Shown here: positions 10,681-18,681 of the stretch, one piece after another
Layout: each line of letters starts with the position of its first letter
How positions within the stretch are numbered: the stretch's first letter is position 1
Origin: MR-S7 sp000400995
GTDB taxonomy: Bacteria > Pseudomonadota > Gammaproteobacteria > Burkholderiales > Burkholderiaceae_C
DNA: 64,000 nt
Assembly (NCBI RefSeq): GCF_045291395.1
Contig: NZ_CP152342.1
Location: forward strand, 2,852,001 to 2,916,000
Direction of reading: 5' to 3'
The notes under the pieces: model-generated
What the model saw: the letters and a program-made list of their open reading frames with translations, nothing else
Database searches by the model: none
What the model was told of the DNA's origin: nothing
Program-made: the position numbers and the translations under genes

Positions 10681-11768
10681 ACGCTGCGATCCGAAACGCT
10701 ATTCTTACGATAGCTGCTTGCGCTTTCTCCATAAGCGCTACAGCCCAAAAGCCCCCCAAAAAACCCGCACCGGCCTACCACTACGCTGAAAGCGCCCAGG
10801 CCATGCAGTTCGCCGACGACCTGGCCGAGCGCCGCGGCCTGGACCGCGAATGGGTACGCCAGGCCATCGGCCAGGCCCGCCTGCTGCCGCAGGTGCCGCG
10901 CCTCGTGCTGCCGCCACCCAAGGGCACGCCGAAGAACTGGGCCGCCTACCGCGCGCGCTTCGTCGAGCCCATCCGCATCCGCGCGGGCGTACGCTTCTGG
11001 CAGGCCCATGCCGAGGCGCTGGCGCGCGCGGAGCGCGAATACGGCGTGCCGGCCGACCTCATCGTCGGCATCATCGGCGTGGAAACGCTGTACGGCCAGC
11101 AGATGGGCAGCCTGCGCGTCATCGACTCCCTCGCCACGCTGGCCTTCGATTTCCCCGCCGCCCACCCGCGCGCCGCCGAGCGCCAGGCCTTCTTCGCGCG
11201 CGAGCTGGAGCAGTTCCTCACCCTCATGGACCGCACCGGCATCGACCCGCACGCGCCGCGCGGCAGCTATGCCGGCGCCATGGGCCTGGGCCAGTTCATG
11301 CCGTCGAGCTGGGCACGCTACGCGGTCGACTTCGACGGCGACGGCCGCATCGACCTGTGGAACAGCCCCGTGGACGCCATCGGCTCCGTGGCCCACTATT
11401 TCGTGGGCCACGGCTGGAAGACCGGCATGCCGACGCACTACGCCGTGGCGTTCGACCCCGACCCGGCGCGGGTGCAGCTGGACACCCTGCTCGCCCCCGA
11501 CATCCTGCCCAGCTTCAGCGCTGCCCGCATGGCCGCACTGGGTGCGGTACTGGACGCCGAAGGCAGCCAGCATGCCGGCCCGCTGGCGCTGGTGGAATTG
11601 CAAAACGGCGCCGCGCCGCCCAGCTACGTCGCGGGCACGGAGAACTTCTACGCCGTCACGCGCTACAACTGGTCGAGCTACTACGCGCTGGCGGTGATCG
11701 AGCTGGGCCGCGCCGTGGCAGCCGCCCTGCCTGCTTCCGCCCGTACCGCATCCCGGGAGTCCCCATGA
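10677..11768 (+). CDS. mltB: Lytic murein transglycosylase B
   Basis: This 363-residue protein cleaves the MurNAc-GlcNAc bond of peptidoglycan, forming 1,6-anhydro-MurNAc. It begins with a short signal peptide (about residues 1-22) encoded largely by repeat copy B. The catalytic glutamate is in VGIIGVETLYG, near residue 134, and the GAMGLGQFMPSSW segment typical of this family follows. An EF-hand-like loop DFDGDGRIDLW matches the calcium site known in E. coli Slt35. No lipobox is obvious, so it may be soluble in the periplasm. The ATG overlaps the transglutaminase stop (ATGA) and the stop overlaps the next start, so it is translated as part of the MoxR operon. Confidence 0.92.
   Translation: MNAAIRNAILTIAACAFSISATAQKPPKKPAPAYHYAESAQAMQFADDLAERRGLDREWVRQAIGQARLLPQVPRLVLPPPKGTPKNWAAYRARFVEPIRIRAGVRFWQAHAEALARAEREYGVPADLIVGIIGVETLYGQQMGSLRVIDSLATLAFDFPAAHPRAAERQAFFARELEQFLTLMDRTGIDPHAPRGSYAGAMGLGQFMPSSWARYAVDFDGDGRIDLWNSPVDAIGSVAHYFVGHGWKTGMPTHYAVAFDPDPARVQLDTLLAPDILPSFSAARMAALGAVLDAEGSQHAGPLALVELQNGAAPPSYVAGTENFYAVTRYNWSSYYALAVIELGRAVAAALPASARTASRESP
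10701..10750 (+). repeat. Dispersed AGCGCTTG palindromic repeat, copy B (inside mltB)
   Basis: The core GATAGCTGCTTGCGCTTT, the loop and ATAAGCGCTACAGCCCAAAA fit the family. The copy is wholly within the first 25 codons of mltB and keeps the frame open, encoding the hydrophobic part of the signal peptide. Confidence 0.8.
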
Positions 11769-12784
11769 TCCTGCACCGTTCCCGCAGGCCGCTCGCGCAC
11801 CGCGCGGCCTGGCTGCTGGCAGCGCCCCTGGCCTGGCATGCAGCGTTCGCGCAGGCGCCGGCCGCCCCGGCCACGCCCCCCGCGGCGGCCGCATCCGCGC
11901 CGCAGCCACCCGCAACGCCGGCCAGCGCGCACACGCTCGCCGGGCTGTTCGAGGACGAAGGCCTGCCCGCCCGCTTGGCCACGTCGTTCGACCAGATCGA
12001 CGCCCGCTACGCCCCGCGCCCCGACGACGAAGCCGATCCGCAGCGCCGCGCGCGCAAGCAGCGCCTGCACGCCGAGCTCTCCCCCTGGCTGCGCGCGCAG
12101 TTCGACTGGAGCACCCGTCTGCTGCCCATGGCCACCGCCGCCTACCAGCGCGTATTGGGCGAAGACGAGGCACAGGCCCTGCGCGCCTATTACCGCACGC
12201 CCGCGGGGCAAACCTTCGTGCGCCAGGCCCTGCCCGCCGTCGAGGCAGCGCAGGCCGCGCTGGCGCAGCACATCCACGCCCAAGTCCTGGCCTGGCAGCA
12301 GGCCGCAGTGGCCGGAGCCGGGCCTCTCGCGGACGCCGACGCCCCTGCGCCCCGCAGCGACCACGAGCGCCAGGCGGGCGAACTCATCCTGCTGCTCGCG
12401 CCGGGCGAGACCTACCGCAAGCTGATGCAGGCCAAGGTGCAGGCGCTGGAATCCATCGAACCACACTGGCCCCCCGAAACCACGCGCGCCCAGCAGGCCG
12501 CGTGGCGCCAGCAGATTTCCGCCCGCGTGCGCGCCTTCGAGGCACGCCACGCCCTGCCGGTGCTGGCTCAGGCGGTGGCCGCGCGCATCCCGCCCGGGGA
12601 ACTGGCCGCGTTGCTCGCCGCGGAGCGCACGCCCGCCCGCGCCGCGCAGCGCGCACGCACCAGCCTGGCGGCGCAGGCCCTGCAGAAGGACCTGCAGGAC
12701 TGGCAGCGCCAGGAACTGCTGCCGGCGATCCAAGGCCGGCTCCTGGAGGCCCTGCGCGACGAGGCAGGCGCGCGCAAGCCCTGA
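11765..12784 (+). CDS. Secreted DUF2059-like protein
   Basis: This 339-residue protein has a signal peptide (LLAAPLAWHAAFAQA, cleavage near residue 30) and a Pro/Ala-rich linker, then a helical domain containing AYYRTPAGQTFVRQ, the recognisable YxTPxGQ motif of DUF2059. A second helical half, starting near residue 200, may be a degenerate repeat of the first. DUF2059 has no established function. Its ATG overlaps the mltB stop (ATGA), making it the last gene of the MoxR operon and suggesting an envelope role. The end falls in a palindrome shared with the convergent gene. Confidence 0.75.
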   Translation: MILHRSRRPLAHRAAWLLAAPLAWHAAFAQAPAAPATPPAAAASAPQPPATPASAHTLAGLFEDEGLPARLATSFDQIDARYAPRPDDEADPQRRARKQRLHAELSPWLRAQFDWSTRLLPMATAAYQRVLGEDEAQALRAYYRTPAGQTFVRQALPAVEAAQAALAQHIHAQVLAWQQAAVAGAGPLADADAPAPRSDHERQAGELILLLAPGETYRKLMQAKVQALESIEPHWPPETTRAQQAAWRQQISARVRAFEARHALPVLAQAVAARIPPGELAALLAAERTPARAAQRARTSLAAQALQKDLQDWQRQELLPAIQGRLLEALRDEAGARKP

Positions 12785-12800
12785 CGCCGCCGGGCGTCAG
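12781..12800. terminator. Palindrome covering two convergent stop codons
   Basis: CTGACGCC and GGCGTCAG form a perfect 8-bp inverted repeat with a four-base loop. It contains the TGA of the upstream plus-strand gene and the stop of the minus-strand binding-protein gene. There is no T tract on either side, so intrinsic termination is only a possibility. Confidence 0.4.
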
Positions 12801-14098
12801 AACCGCTGCATCTGGCAGGCGTGCGGCATCTCGGCCTGCGCGGCCGTGAGCTGGCGCACCACGCGGAAGCCGTAGCCCGAGCCTTCCACGTCGAACTGCA
12901 CGCCCGGCGCGCCGCGCCGGTCCATCACGCCCACGACGAGCTGCTGCTGGAACTGGTGGTCCGCCGCGCGCATGGCCCCCGCCTGGCCCGCGAGCTGGAC
13001 GCTGGCTTTCTCCAGCGCGTGCGCGACGGCCGTCGCGTCGGTGCTGCCGGCACGCTCGATGGACTGGGCCAGGGATTCGACCATGAGCTGCATGCGCATG
13101 TGCACGTAGTCGTCCTGCGGCTTGGGGAAGCGCGCGCGGAACGCGCGGTAGAACGCCTCGCTGCCCTGCGTGAGCACGTTGGGCAGCCAGTCGGCCACCG
13201 CCACCACCTTGCCCACGCCCGCTTCGCCCAGCGCGGCGGGCGCGCCCAGGGCGTTGCCGTAGAAGGTGTAGAACATGCCGTCGTAGCCCACTTCGCGCGC
13301 GGCCTTGACGAGCAGCGTGAGGTCGTTACCCCAGTTGCCGGTGATGACGGCCTGCGCGCCGCTGGCCTTGATCTTCACGGCATAGGGCGCGAAGTCCTTC
13401 ACGCGGCCCACGGGGTGCAGCTCATCGCCCACCACGGCCACGTCGGGCCGCTGGCTCGCGAGCTGGCGCCGGGCCTCGCGCAGCACGGCCTGGCCGAAGC
13501 TGTAGTCCTGGCCGATGAGGTAGACGTTCCTGACGCTCCTGTCCTCGCGGATCACCTGCATCAGCGCGGCCATGCGCATGTCGGCATGGGGATCGAAGCG
13601 GAAGTGCCAGAAGCTGCACTTCTCGTTGGTCAGCGCGGGATCGACGGCAGAGTAGTTCAGGAACACCACGCGCCGCTGCGGGTCGCGCTGGTTGTGCTTG
13701 TTGACGGCCTCGACCAGCGCCGCGGCCGTCGCGGACGAGTTGCCCTGCATGACGAAGCGCGCACCGTCGTCGATGGCCGCGCGCAGGGCCGACAGCGCCT
13801 CCTCGTTCGTGCCCTTGCTGTCGTAGCGGGTGAGGACCAGCGGGCGGGCGCCGCCCTCGGCCGATGGCAGCTGCACGCCGCCGCGCGCGTTCACGCGCTC
13901 CATGGCCCAGGCGATGTTGCGGAACACCGCCTCGCCCGTGTTGGCGAAGCTGCCCGACAGGCTTTCGACCAATGCCACCTTGATGGGCGCGCCTGCGGGC
14001 TGCGCGGCGGTGGTGGTTTGCACCGGCAGCGGCGCGGCGGCGGCCCCGAGGGCCCATGCGCAGGCGACGGCGGCCTGGCGGCGGGAGATGGACATCAT
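12797..14098 (-). CDS. ABC transporter substrate-binding protein, branched-chain amino-acid type (orphan)
   Basis: This 433-residue periplasmic binding protein of type 1 fold has an arginine-containing signal peptide (SISRRQAAVACAW). The mature part starts around PIKVALVESLSGSFANTGEAV. Such proteins bind amino acids, amides, aromatic acids or urea; the ligand cannot be predicted. No permease or ATPase genes are adjacent, so it must use a transporter encoded elsewhere or act as a sensor. Two ATG codons stand in tandem (14098 and 14095) and either may be used. It lies between the convergent DUF2059-like gene and a DUF2242 gene on the same strand. Confidence 0.87.
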   Translation of the reverse strand: MMSISRRQAAVACAWALGAAAAPLPVQTTTAAQPAGAPIKVALVESLSGSFANTGEAVFRNIAWAMERVNARGGVQLPSAEGGARPLVLTRYDSKGTNEEALSALRAAIDDGARFVMQGNSSATAAALVEAVNKHNQRDPQRRVVFLNYSAVDPALTNEKCSFWHFRFDPHADMRMAALMQVIREDRSVRNVYLIGQDYSFGQAVLREARRQLASQRPDVAVVGDELHPVGRVKDFAPYAVKIKASGAQAVITGNWGNDLTLLVKAAREVGYDGMFYTFYGNALGAPAALGEAGVGKVVAVADWLPNVLTQGSEAFYRAFRARFPKPQDDYVHMRMQLMVESLAQSIERAGSTDATAVAHALEKASVQLAGQAGAMRAADHQFQQQLVVGVMDRRGAPGVQFDVEGSGYGFRVVRQLTAAQAEMPHACQMQRF

Positions 14099-14180
14099 GC
14101 GTGCGAGAAGAAAGGAACGGAGCGGTGCTGCGCAGCGGTTGCGGTGCGAAGACCCCAGGACGATGGGAAGGCGCTGCCGC

Positions 14181-14876
14181 CTACTCGGCCGGCGGCAGCT
14201 CGGTGCCGCGGTCCACGGCCTCGCGCTCCTGCAAAGGCACGGGATGGGCCGTGGCCGGGCGCAGGTCGGGCAGCACGCCCACGTAGCGCTCGAAGATCTG
14301 GAAGAAGCGCTCGTAGAACTGCGCGTCCGTGACGGTTTCGCTGCCCACCTTGACCAGCGTGTCGTCGGTGGCGCTCACCGGCAGCGACACCGAGCCGATG
14401 GCCCCGACCCCCAGCGAGGCGGAGTTGTTGATCTTCTTGATCACGTAGCGGTCCTGCAGCGCGCTGGCGAAGGCCGAGGTGCGCGTGTCGCCCAGCCCCT
14501 CGGGGGCGCAGACGATGCGCATCTCCACCTCGTAGTGCACGTCGGTGTGCGGCTGGTAGTACTTGCGGCCGGCGACCAGTTCGCTGGTGGCGGTGTGCAC
14601 CAGGTAGCCCTGGCTCAGCAGCGCGCGGCGCGCGGCCTCGCAGGTGCGCTCCTGCGAGGCGCCAATGTGGCGCGTGTGGATGCTGGCACCGTCGAAGTCG
14701 TTCGGCGTGAAGGCCAGGTTGCGGTCCAGCCCGGGCATGGACTCCGGCATGCGCGCGCAGCCCGCCAGCAGCGCAGCGGCCAGCAGCAGAAGGGAAAAGG
14801 GAGCAAGCGGACGAGAGGAACGGCGTCGAGAACGGTTCACGGCAATCAGGGGGCGGTATGTCGCAGCAACGCACAT
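14181..14876 (-). CDS. DUF2242 lipoprotein
   Basis: The protein of about 231 residues has an N-terminal hydrophobic stretch ending in a lipobox (LLAGCA, cysteine near residue 40), so it is probably an outer-membrane lipoprotein. The mature part matches DUF2242: a segment around CEAARRALLSQGYLV, HTDVHYEVEMRIVC and QFYERFFQIFERYV. Function is unknown. The start is uncertain: I chose the ATG at 14876, but an internal GTG nearer to the signal peptide is possible, and an ATG further upstream would give a poor signal sequence. Confidence 0.75.
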   Translation of the reverse strand: MCVAATYRPLIAVNRSRRRSSRPLAPFSLLLLAAALLAGCARMPESMPGLDRNLAFTPNDFDGASIHTRHIGASQERTCEAARRALLSQGYLVHTATSELVAGRKYYQPHTDVHYEVEMRIVCAPEGLGDTRTSAFASALQDRYVIKKINNSASLGVGAIGSVSLPVSATDDTLVKVGSETVTDAQFYERFFQIFERYVGVLPDLRPATAHPVPLQEREAVDRGTELPPAE

Positions 14877-14961
14877 TGTGAAGCCTGTATGGCCCGGAGC
14901 GTGCGGCGCGCCCCTGTAACCCATCGCAACGTCATGCCCACTGCCACGGGCCGCACGACCC

Positions 14962-16005
14962 TCAGCCGGCGATGGCATCCAGCGGCCAGCGCGGCTTGAC
15001 GTCGAAGGCGTAGTCGCGGTTGGGCTGCTGCTGCCCTGCCTGCAGGCGCATGGCGGCAGCCATGGCGATCATGGCGCCGTTGTCGGTGCACAGGTGCAGC
15101 TCGGGGTAGTGCACGCGCACGCCACGCCGCGCGCAGGCCGCGTCGAGCTGCGCGCGCAGCAGCCGGTTGGCGCCCACGCCGCCCGCCACCACGAGGCGTT
15201 GCAGGCCCGTGGCGTCCAACGCCATCAGGGATTTCTTCACCAGCACCTCGACGATGGCGGCCTGCGTGCTGGCCGCCAGGTCGGCGCGGCGCGCCTGCAG
15301 GCCGTCGCCGAGCTTCTTCGCCTGGGTGAGCACGGCGGTCTTGAGGCCGGCGAAGGAAAAGTCCAGGTCGCCGCTGTGCAGCAGCGGCCGGGGCAGCTTG
15401 AAGGCGGCGGGGTCGCCCTCCTGCGCCAGGCGCGAGAGCGCCGGCCCGCCGGGATAGCCCAGGCCCAGCAGCTTGGCGGACTTGTCGAAGGCCTCGCCGG
15501 CCGCGTCGTCGATGGTCTCGCCCAGGATGGCGTAGCGCCCCACGCCGTCCACGCGCATGAGCTGCGTGTGCCCGCCGGACACCAGGAGCGCGATGAAGGG
15601 AAACTCCGGCGGGTCGCTGCTCAGGAAGGGCGAGAGCAGATGCCCCTCCAGATGGTGCACGCCCAGCACCGGCCGATCCAGCGCCGCGCCCAGCGCGCAA
15701 GCCACGCCCGCGCCCACCAGCAGCGCGCCGGCCAGGCCCGGGCCGCGCGTGTAGGCGACCACGTCCACGTCGGCCAGCTCCTGCCGCGCCTCGGCCAGCA
15801 CCGCCTGCGTGAGCGGCAGCACGCGGCGGATGTGGTCGCGGCTGGCCAGCTCGGGGACCACGCCGCCGTAGTCCTGGTGCATCTCGATCTGGCTGTGCAG
15901 CGCGTGCGCCAGCAGCACCGGCAGGCCGCCGCCGGCCTGCGCGCGCACGAGCGCCACGCCGGTTTCGTCGCAGGAGGATTCGATGCCCAGGATCAGCCCA
16001 TTCAT
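14962..16005 (-). CDS. tsaD: tRNA N6-adenosine threonylcarbamoyltransferase
   Basis: This 347-residue essential enzyme transfers threonylcarbamoyl to A37 of ANN-decoding tRNAs, together with TsaB and TsaE. It starts MNGLILGIESSCDETGVAL, has the metal-binding HHLEGHLLSP motif near residue 110, the SGGHTQL nucleotide loop, and the C-terminal CTDNGAMIA with the third metal ligand. Length is normal. It stands alone on the minus strand, preceded 35 bp upstream by the end of a binding-protein gene, without rpsU or other usual partners in view. Confidence 0.97.
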   Translation of the reverse strand: MNGLILGIESSCDETGVALVRAQAGGGLPVLLAHALHSQIEMHQDYGGVVPELASRDHIRRVLPLTQAVLAEARQELADVDVVAYTRGPGLAGALLVGAGVACALGAALDRPVLGVHHLEGHLLSPFLSSDPPEFPFIALLVSGGHTQLMRVDGVGRYAILGETIDDAAGEAFDKSAKLLGLGYPGGPALSRLAQEGDPAAFKLPRPLLHSGDLDFSFAGLKTAVLTQAKKLGDGLQARRADLAASTQAAIVEVLVKKSLMALDATGLQRLVVAGGVGANRLLRAQLDAACARRGVRVHYPELHLCTDNGAMIAMAAAMRLQAGQQQPNRDYAFDVKPRWPLDAIAG

Positions 16006-16040
16006 AGGGCCGCAAGTGTAGCCCCCGCTCCCCGTCCCCC

Positions 16041-17198
16041 TCACCAGCGGTCGGAGCGCATGCGCAGCTCCCAGCTGCCCTTGCGCAGCTCGTACACGCC
16101 CACGGCGCCGTAGCGCAGCTCGCCCTTGTCGTCCCAGGTCATGGTGCCGGTGACGGGGGCGTAGCCGTTGATGGTGCGCAGTGCCTTGGTGATGTCCGCG
16201 GGCGCGGCCGAGCCGGCCTTCTTGATGGCCTCGCTGAGGACGTACATCGCGTCGTAGGTGTAGTGGCCGCCATAGGCGGGGGCTTTCCGGAAGGCCGCTT
16301 CGTACTTGGCCAGGAATTGCCGGCCGGTGGTGAACTCGGTCACGTCGAGCACGGGCGAGGTGGCGTAGATGCCGTCGACCACGCCCATGCCCTGGGTCAT
16401 GTCGGTGGTCTTGACCAGGTCCCCGCCCAGCAGGGCCAGGCGCGTATGGCCAATCTTGCGCAGCTCCTCGAGCAGCGCCAGGGCCTGGAAGTCGTTGAGC
16501 ATGCAGACGATGACGCTTACCCGCTCGTCCCTGAGCTTGGCCGCGAGGTCGGCGAAGGCGACGGTCTTGTCGTCGAAGCTCTGGCGCACGGTGATGTTCT
16601 TGCGGGCCGCCTGCAGCTCGGCGGCCGCACCGTCGGCCAGGCCCTTGCCGTAGGGCGAGCCGTCGTCCACCACGGCATAGCTCTCGGCGTTGAGCTGCGT
16701 GGCCGCGAAGGAGCCGATGGCGCGCGCCTGCAGCGAGTCGTTGGCCACGATGCGAAAGGGCGTGCCCAGCCCCATCTGCGTGATCCGGGGGTTGGTGGAG
16801 ATGACGAGTTGCGGCACCTGCCTGGCCGCGTACAGCGGCGCGGCCTCGATGCTTACGCCCGAATTCAGGTGGCCGATCACCGCCACCACGCCCGAGTCCA
16901 GCAACTGCTGCGCCGCCGCGCGCCCGGCCACGGGGTCGGAGCGGTCGTCCTGCGCCACGATCTCGAAGGCCACGCGCTTGCCGTCGACCTGCACGCCGGA
17001 CCGGTTCAGCTCGTCCACCGCCAGCTTCACGCCGTTGAGCAGGTCCTGCCCCAGGCCCGCGATGGGCCCGGACAGCGGCTGGGCCACGCCGATCTTGATG
17101 GTGTCGGGCACCTTGCTGCAGCCAGGCAGTCCCGCGCCGGCCAGCGCTGCCGCGCCCAGGCCGGCAGAGAACCTGCGGCGGCTTATTGCATTGTTCAC
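16041..17198 (-). CDS. ABC transporter substrate-binding protein (LivJ-like lipoprotein, orphan)
   Basis: This 385-residue protein has a signal sequence with a lipobox-like end (GAGLPGCSK) and a type 1 periplasmic binding fold starting DTIKIGVAQPLSGPIAGLG. The body, with VAVIGHLNSGVSIEAAPLY and SYAVVDDGSPYGKGLA, resembles leucine/isoleucine/valine-binding proteins. The start is a GTG at 17198 preceded by a GAAGGAG ribosome site. No transporter genes are next to it. It is the second orphan binding protein within 5 kb, and the two are only distantly similar. The ligand is unknown. Confidence 0.88.
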   Translation of the reverse strand: MNNAISRRRFSAGLGAAALAGAGLPGCSKVPDTIKIGVAQPLSGPIAGLGQDLLNGVKLAVDELNRSGVQVDGKRVAFEIVAQDDRSDPVAGRAAAQQLLDSGVVAVIGHLNSGVSIEAAPLYAARQVPQLVISTNPRITQMGLGTPFRIVANDSLQARAIGSFAATQLNAESYAVVDDGSPYGKGLADGAAAELQAARKNITVRQSFDDKTVAFADLAAKLRDERVSVIVCMLNDFQALALLEELRKIGHTRLALLGGDLVKTTDMTQGMGVVDGIYATSPVLDVTEFTTGRQFLAKYEAAFRKAPAYGGHYTYDAMYVLSEAIKKAGSAAPADITKALRTINGYAPVTGTMTWDDKGELRYGAVGVYELRKGSWELRMRSDRW

Positions 17199-17325
17199 GC
17201 GCGCGCTCCTTCGTAAGGAAAAATGTGACCGGATGTATATCCACGAAGGAGGTCACGCGACAGCGGGAATGCCCGCATGGCCGCGGGCACCAGGGCAAAC
17301 CCCGATGCCTGCGGCCCCGGCTGCA

Positions 17326-17763
17326 TCAACGTGCGCCGGTGATGTACTGCTCCATCTGCTCGATAAGGAACTGCTGGTGCGAGATGATGTTCTTCACCAG
17401 GTCGCCGATGGACACCAGCCCCACCACCTCGCCATCGTCCACCACGGGCAGGTGGCGCAGGCGGTTCTCGGTCATGAGGGCCATGCAGTGGTCGGTGCTC
17501 TGCGTGGAGCGCACGAAGCGCACGGCGCGCGTCATCACCTCGCGCACGGGCGTGTCGCCCGAACTGCGGCCCAGCAGGACCACCTTGCGGGCGTAGTCGC
17601 GCTCGGTGAAGATGCCCGCGATCTGCCCGTCCTCCATCACCAGCAGCGCGCCGATCCCCTTGTCGGCCATGAGGCGCAGCGCGGAAAGGATGGTGTCCGA
17701 GGGGGCGACGCTGTAAATCTGCGCGCTGGACTTGGACTTGAGGATTTCTGCAACGGTTGTCAT
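17326..17763 (-). CDS. Tandem CBS domain protein
   Basis: This 145-residue soluble protein consists of two CBS domains. The first spans about residues 8-65 (SDTILSALRLMADKGIGALLV, FTERDYARKV) and the second about residues 75-135 (MTENRLRHLPVVDDGEVVGLVS). Stand-alone CBS pairs bind adenine nucleotides and act as energy or redox sensors. The start ATG at 17763 follows a purine-rich site. Neighbouring genes give no clear hint of a partner. Confidence 0.93.
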   Translation of the reverse strand: MTTVAEILKSKSSAQIYSVAPSDTILSALRLMADKGIGALLVMEDGQIAGIFTERDYARKVVLLGRSSGDTPVREVMTRAVRFVRSTQSTDHCMALMTENRLRHLPVVDDGEVVGLVSIGDLVKNIISHQQFLIEQMEQYITGAR

Positions 17764-17846
17764 GGCGGCCTCCCTGGCTGTGAGTGGAACAAAAACCGAA
17801 ACGCTGGGGGAAGTGTCCGCTGAACCCGGGCCGCCGTGCAAGTGAC

Positions 17847-18491
17847 CTAGCGCCTTCCGCCGAGCAGGCTGCCGCCGATCTTGAGCAGGTCGCCCAGGCC
17901 CACCTGGCCGTCGCCGTCCTGGTCCAGCAGGCTGCCCAGCAAGTCGCCGCCCGGCGTGCCCTGGCGCTGCACGCTGGCGCGCTCCTGGCCCAGCATCTGG
18001 CCCAGGCCGCCGGCATCCATGCCGCCCGCGCTCACGCGCTGGGCGAGGAAGGACATGACGATGGGCGCCAGCATCTGCAGTAGCTGGCCCGCGTTCGCGC
18101 CGAGGCCGCTGGCCTGCCCCAGGCCCGATTCGGCGCGCGCCTGGCCTCCGCCGAGGATGTGGCCCAGGATGTCCGCGCCCGCCCCGCCGCCTTGCCGGCC
18201 GCCACCCAGCAGGCCGCCGAGCAGCCCGCCCAGATCCATGCCGCCGCCCAGGCCCGCCGCCTGCTGGGGCATGTGGTCGCGCTGCAGCGCCCCGAACAGC
18301 GACTGCGCGCCTTGCGCATCCTGTGCATTGCGGCCCAGCGCGCCCAGCAGCAGCGGCAGCGCCATGGCCACGGCGCTTTGCGTCTCGGCGGTGCTGGTGC
18401 CCAGTTGCTGGGCGATGTTCTGCAGCGGCGCGCCCTGCAGTTGCTGCATCAGTTCTTCGGCCAGCAGCGGGGTGGAAGCGGAGTTGTTCAT
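17847..18491 (-). CDS. DUF937 protein with EF-hand-like C-terminus
   Basis: This 214-residue protein starts after an AAGGA ribosome site. The N-terminal half is a DUF937-type helical region (LLAEELMQQLQGAPLQNIAQQ, then AMALPLLLGALGRNA). A glycine-rich stretch (LGGLLGGLLGGGRQGGG) separates it from a second helical part. Near the C-terminus DQDGDGQVGLGDLL has the spacing of an EF-hand or dockerin-like calcium loop. Proteins of this family are abundant cytoplasmic proteins without established function. The calcium loop is my reading of the spacing and needs testing. Confidence 0.8.
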   Translation of the reverse strand: MNNSASTPLLAEELMQQLQGAPLQNIAQQLGTSTAETQSAVAMALPLLLGALGRNAQDAQGAQSLFGALQRDHMPQQAAGLGGGMDLGGLLGGLLGGGRQGGGAGADILGHILGGGQARAESGLGQASGLGANAGQLLQMLAPIVMSFLAQRVSAGGMDAGGLGQMLGQERASVQRQGTPGGDLLGSLLDQDGDGQVGLGDLLKIGGSLLGGRR

Positions 18492-18620
18492 GGTCACGGA
18501 TTCCTTCAAACGGTGGAGACGGCCCGCGAGGGGCCGCATGCCCGCATGGTATGCCGGCCCGCGCCGGACACGCGGGCATGCCCGGGTCCGCAACCGAAGT
18601 TGACAATCGCGGAAGACTTC

Positions 18621-18670
18621 AAATTCGATAGCTGCCTGCGCTTTCCCATCCAGCGCTGGAGGCCGATTTC
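18621..18670 (+). repeat. Dispersed AGCGCTTG palindromic repeat, copy C
   Basis: GATAGCTGCCTGCGCTTT, a loop, then CAGCGCTGGAGGCCGATTT match the family. The copy is intergenic, between the DUF937 gene and the 3' end of the chemoreceptor gene; nothing else is seen in these 190 bases. Confidence 0.85.
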
Positions 18671-18681
18671 GCTCACCACCC

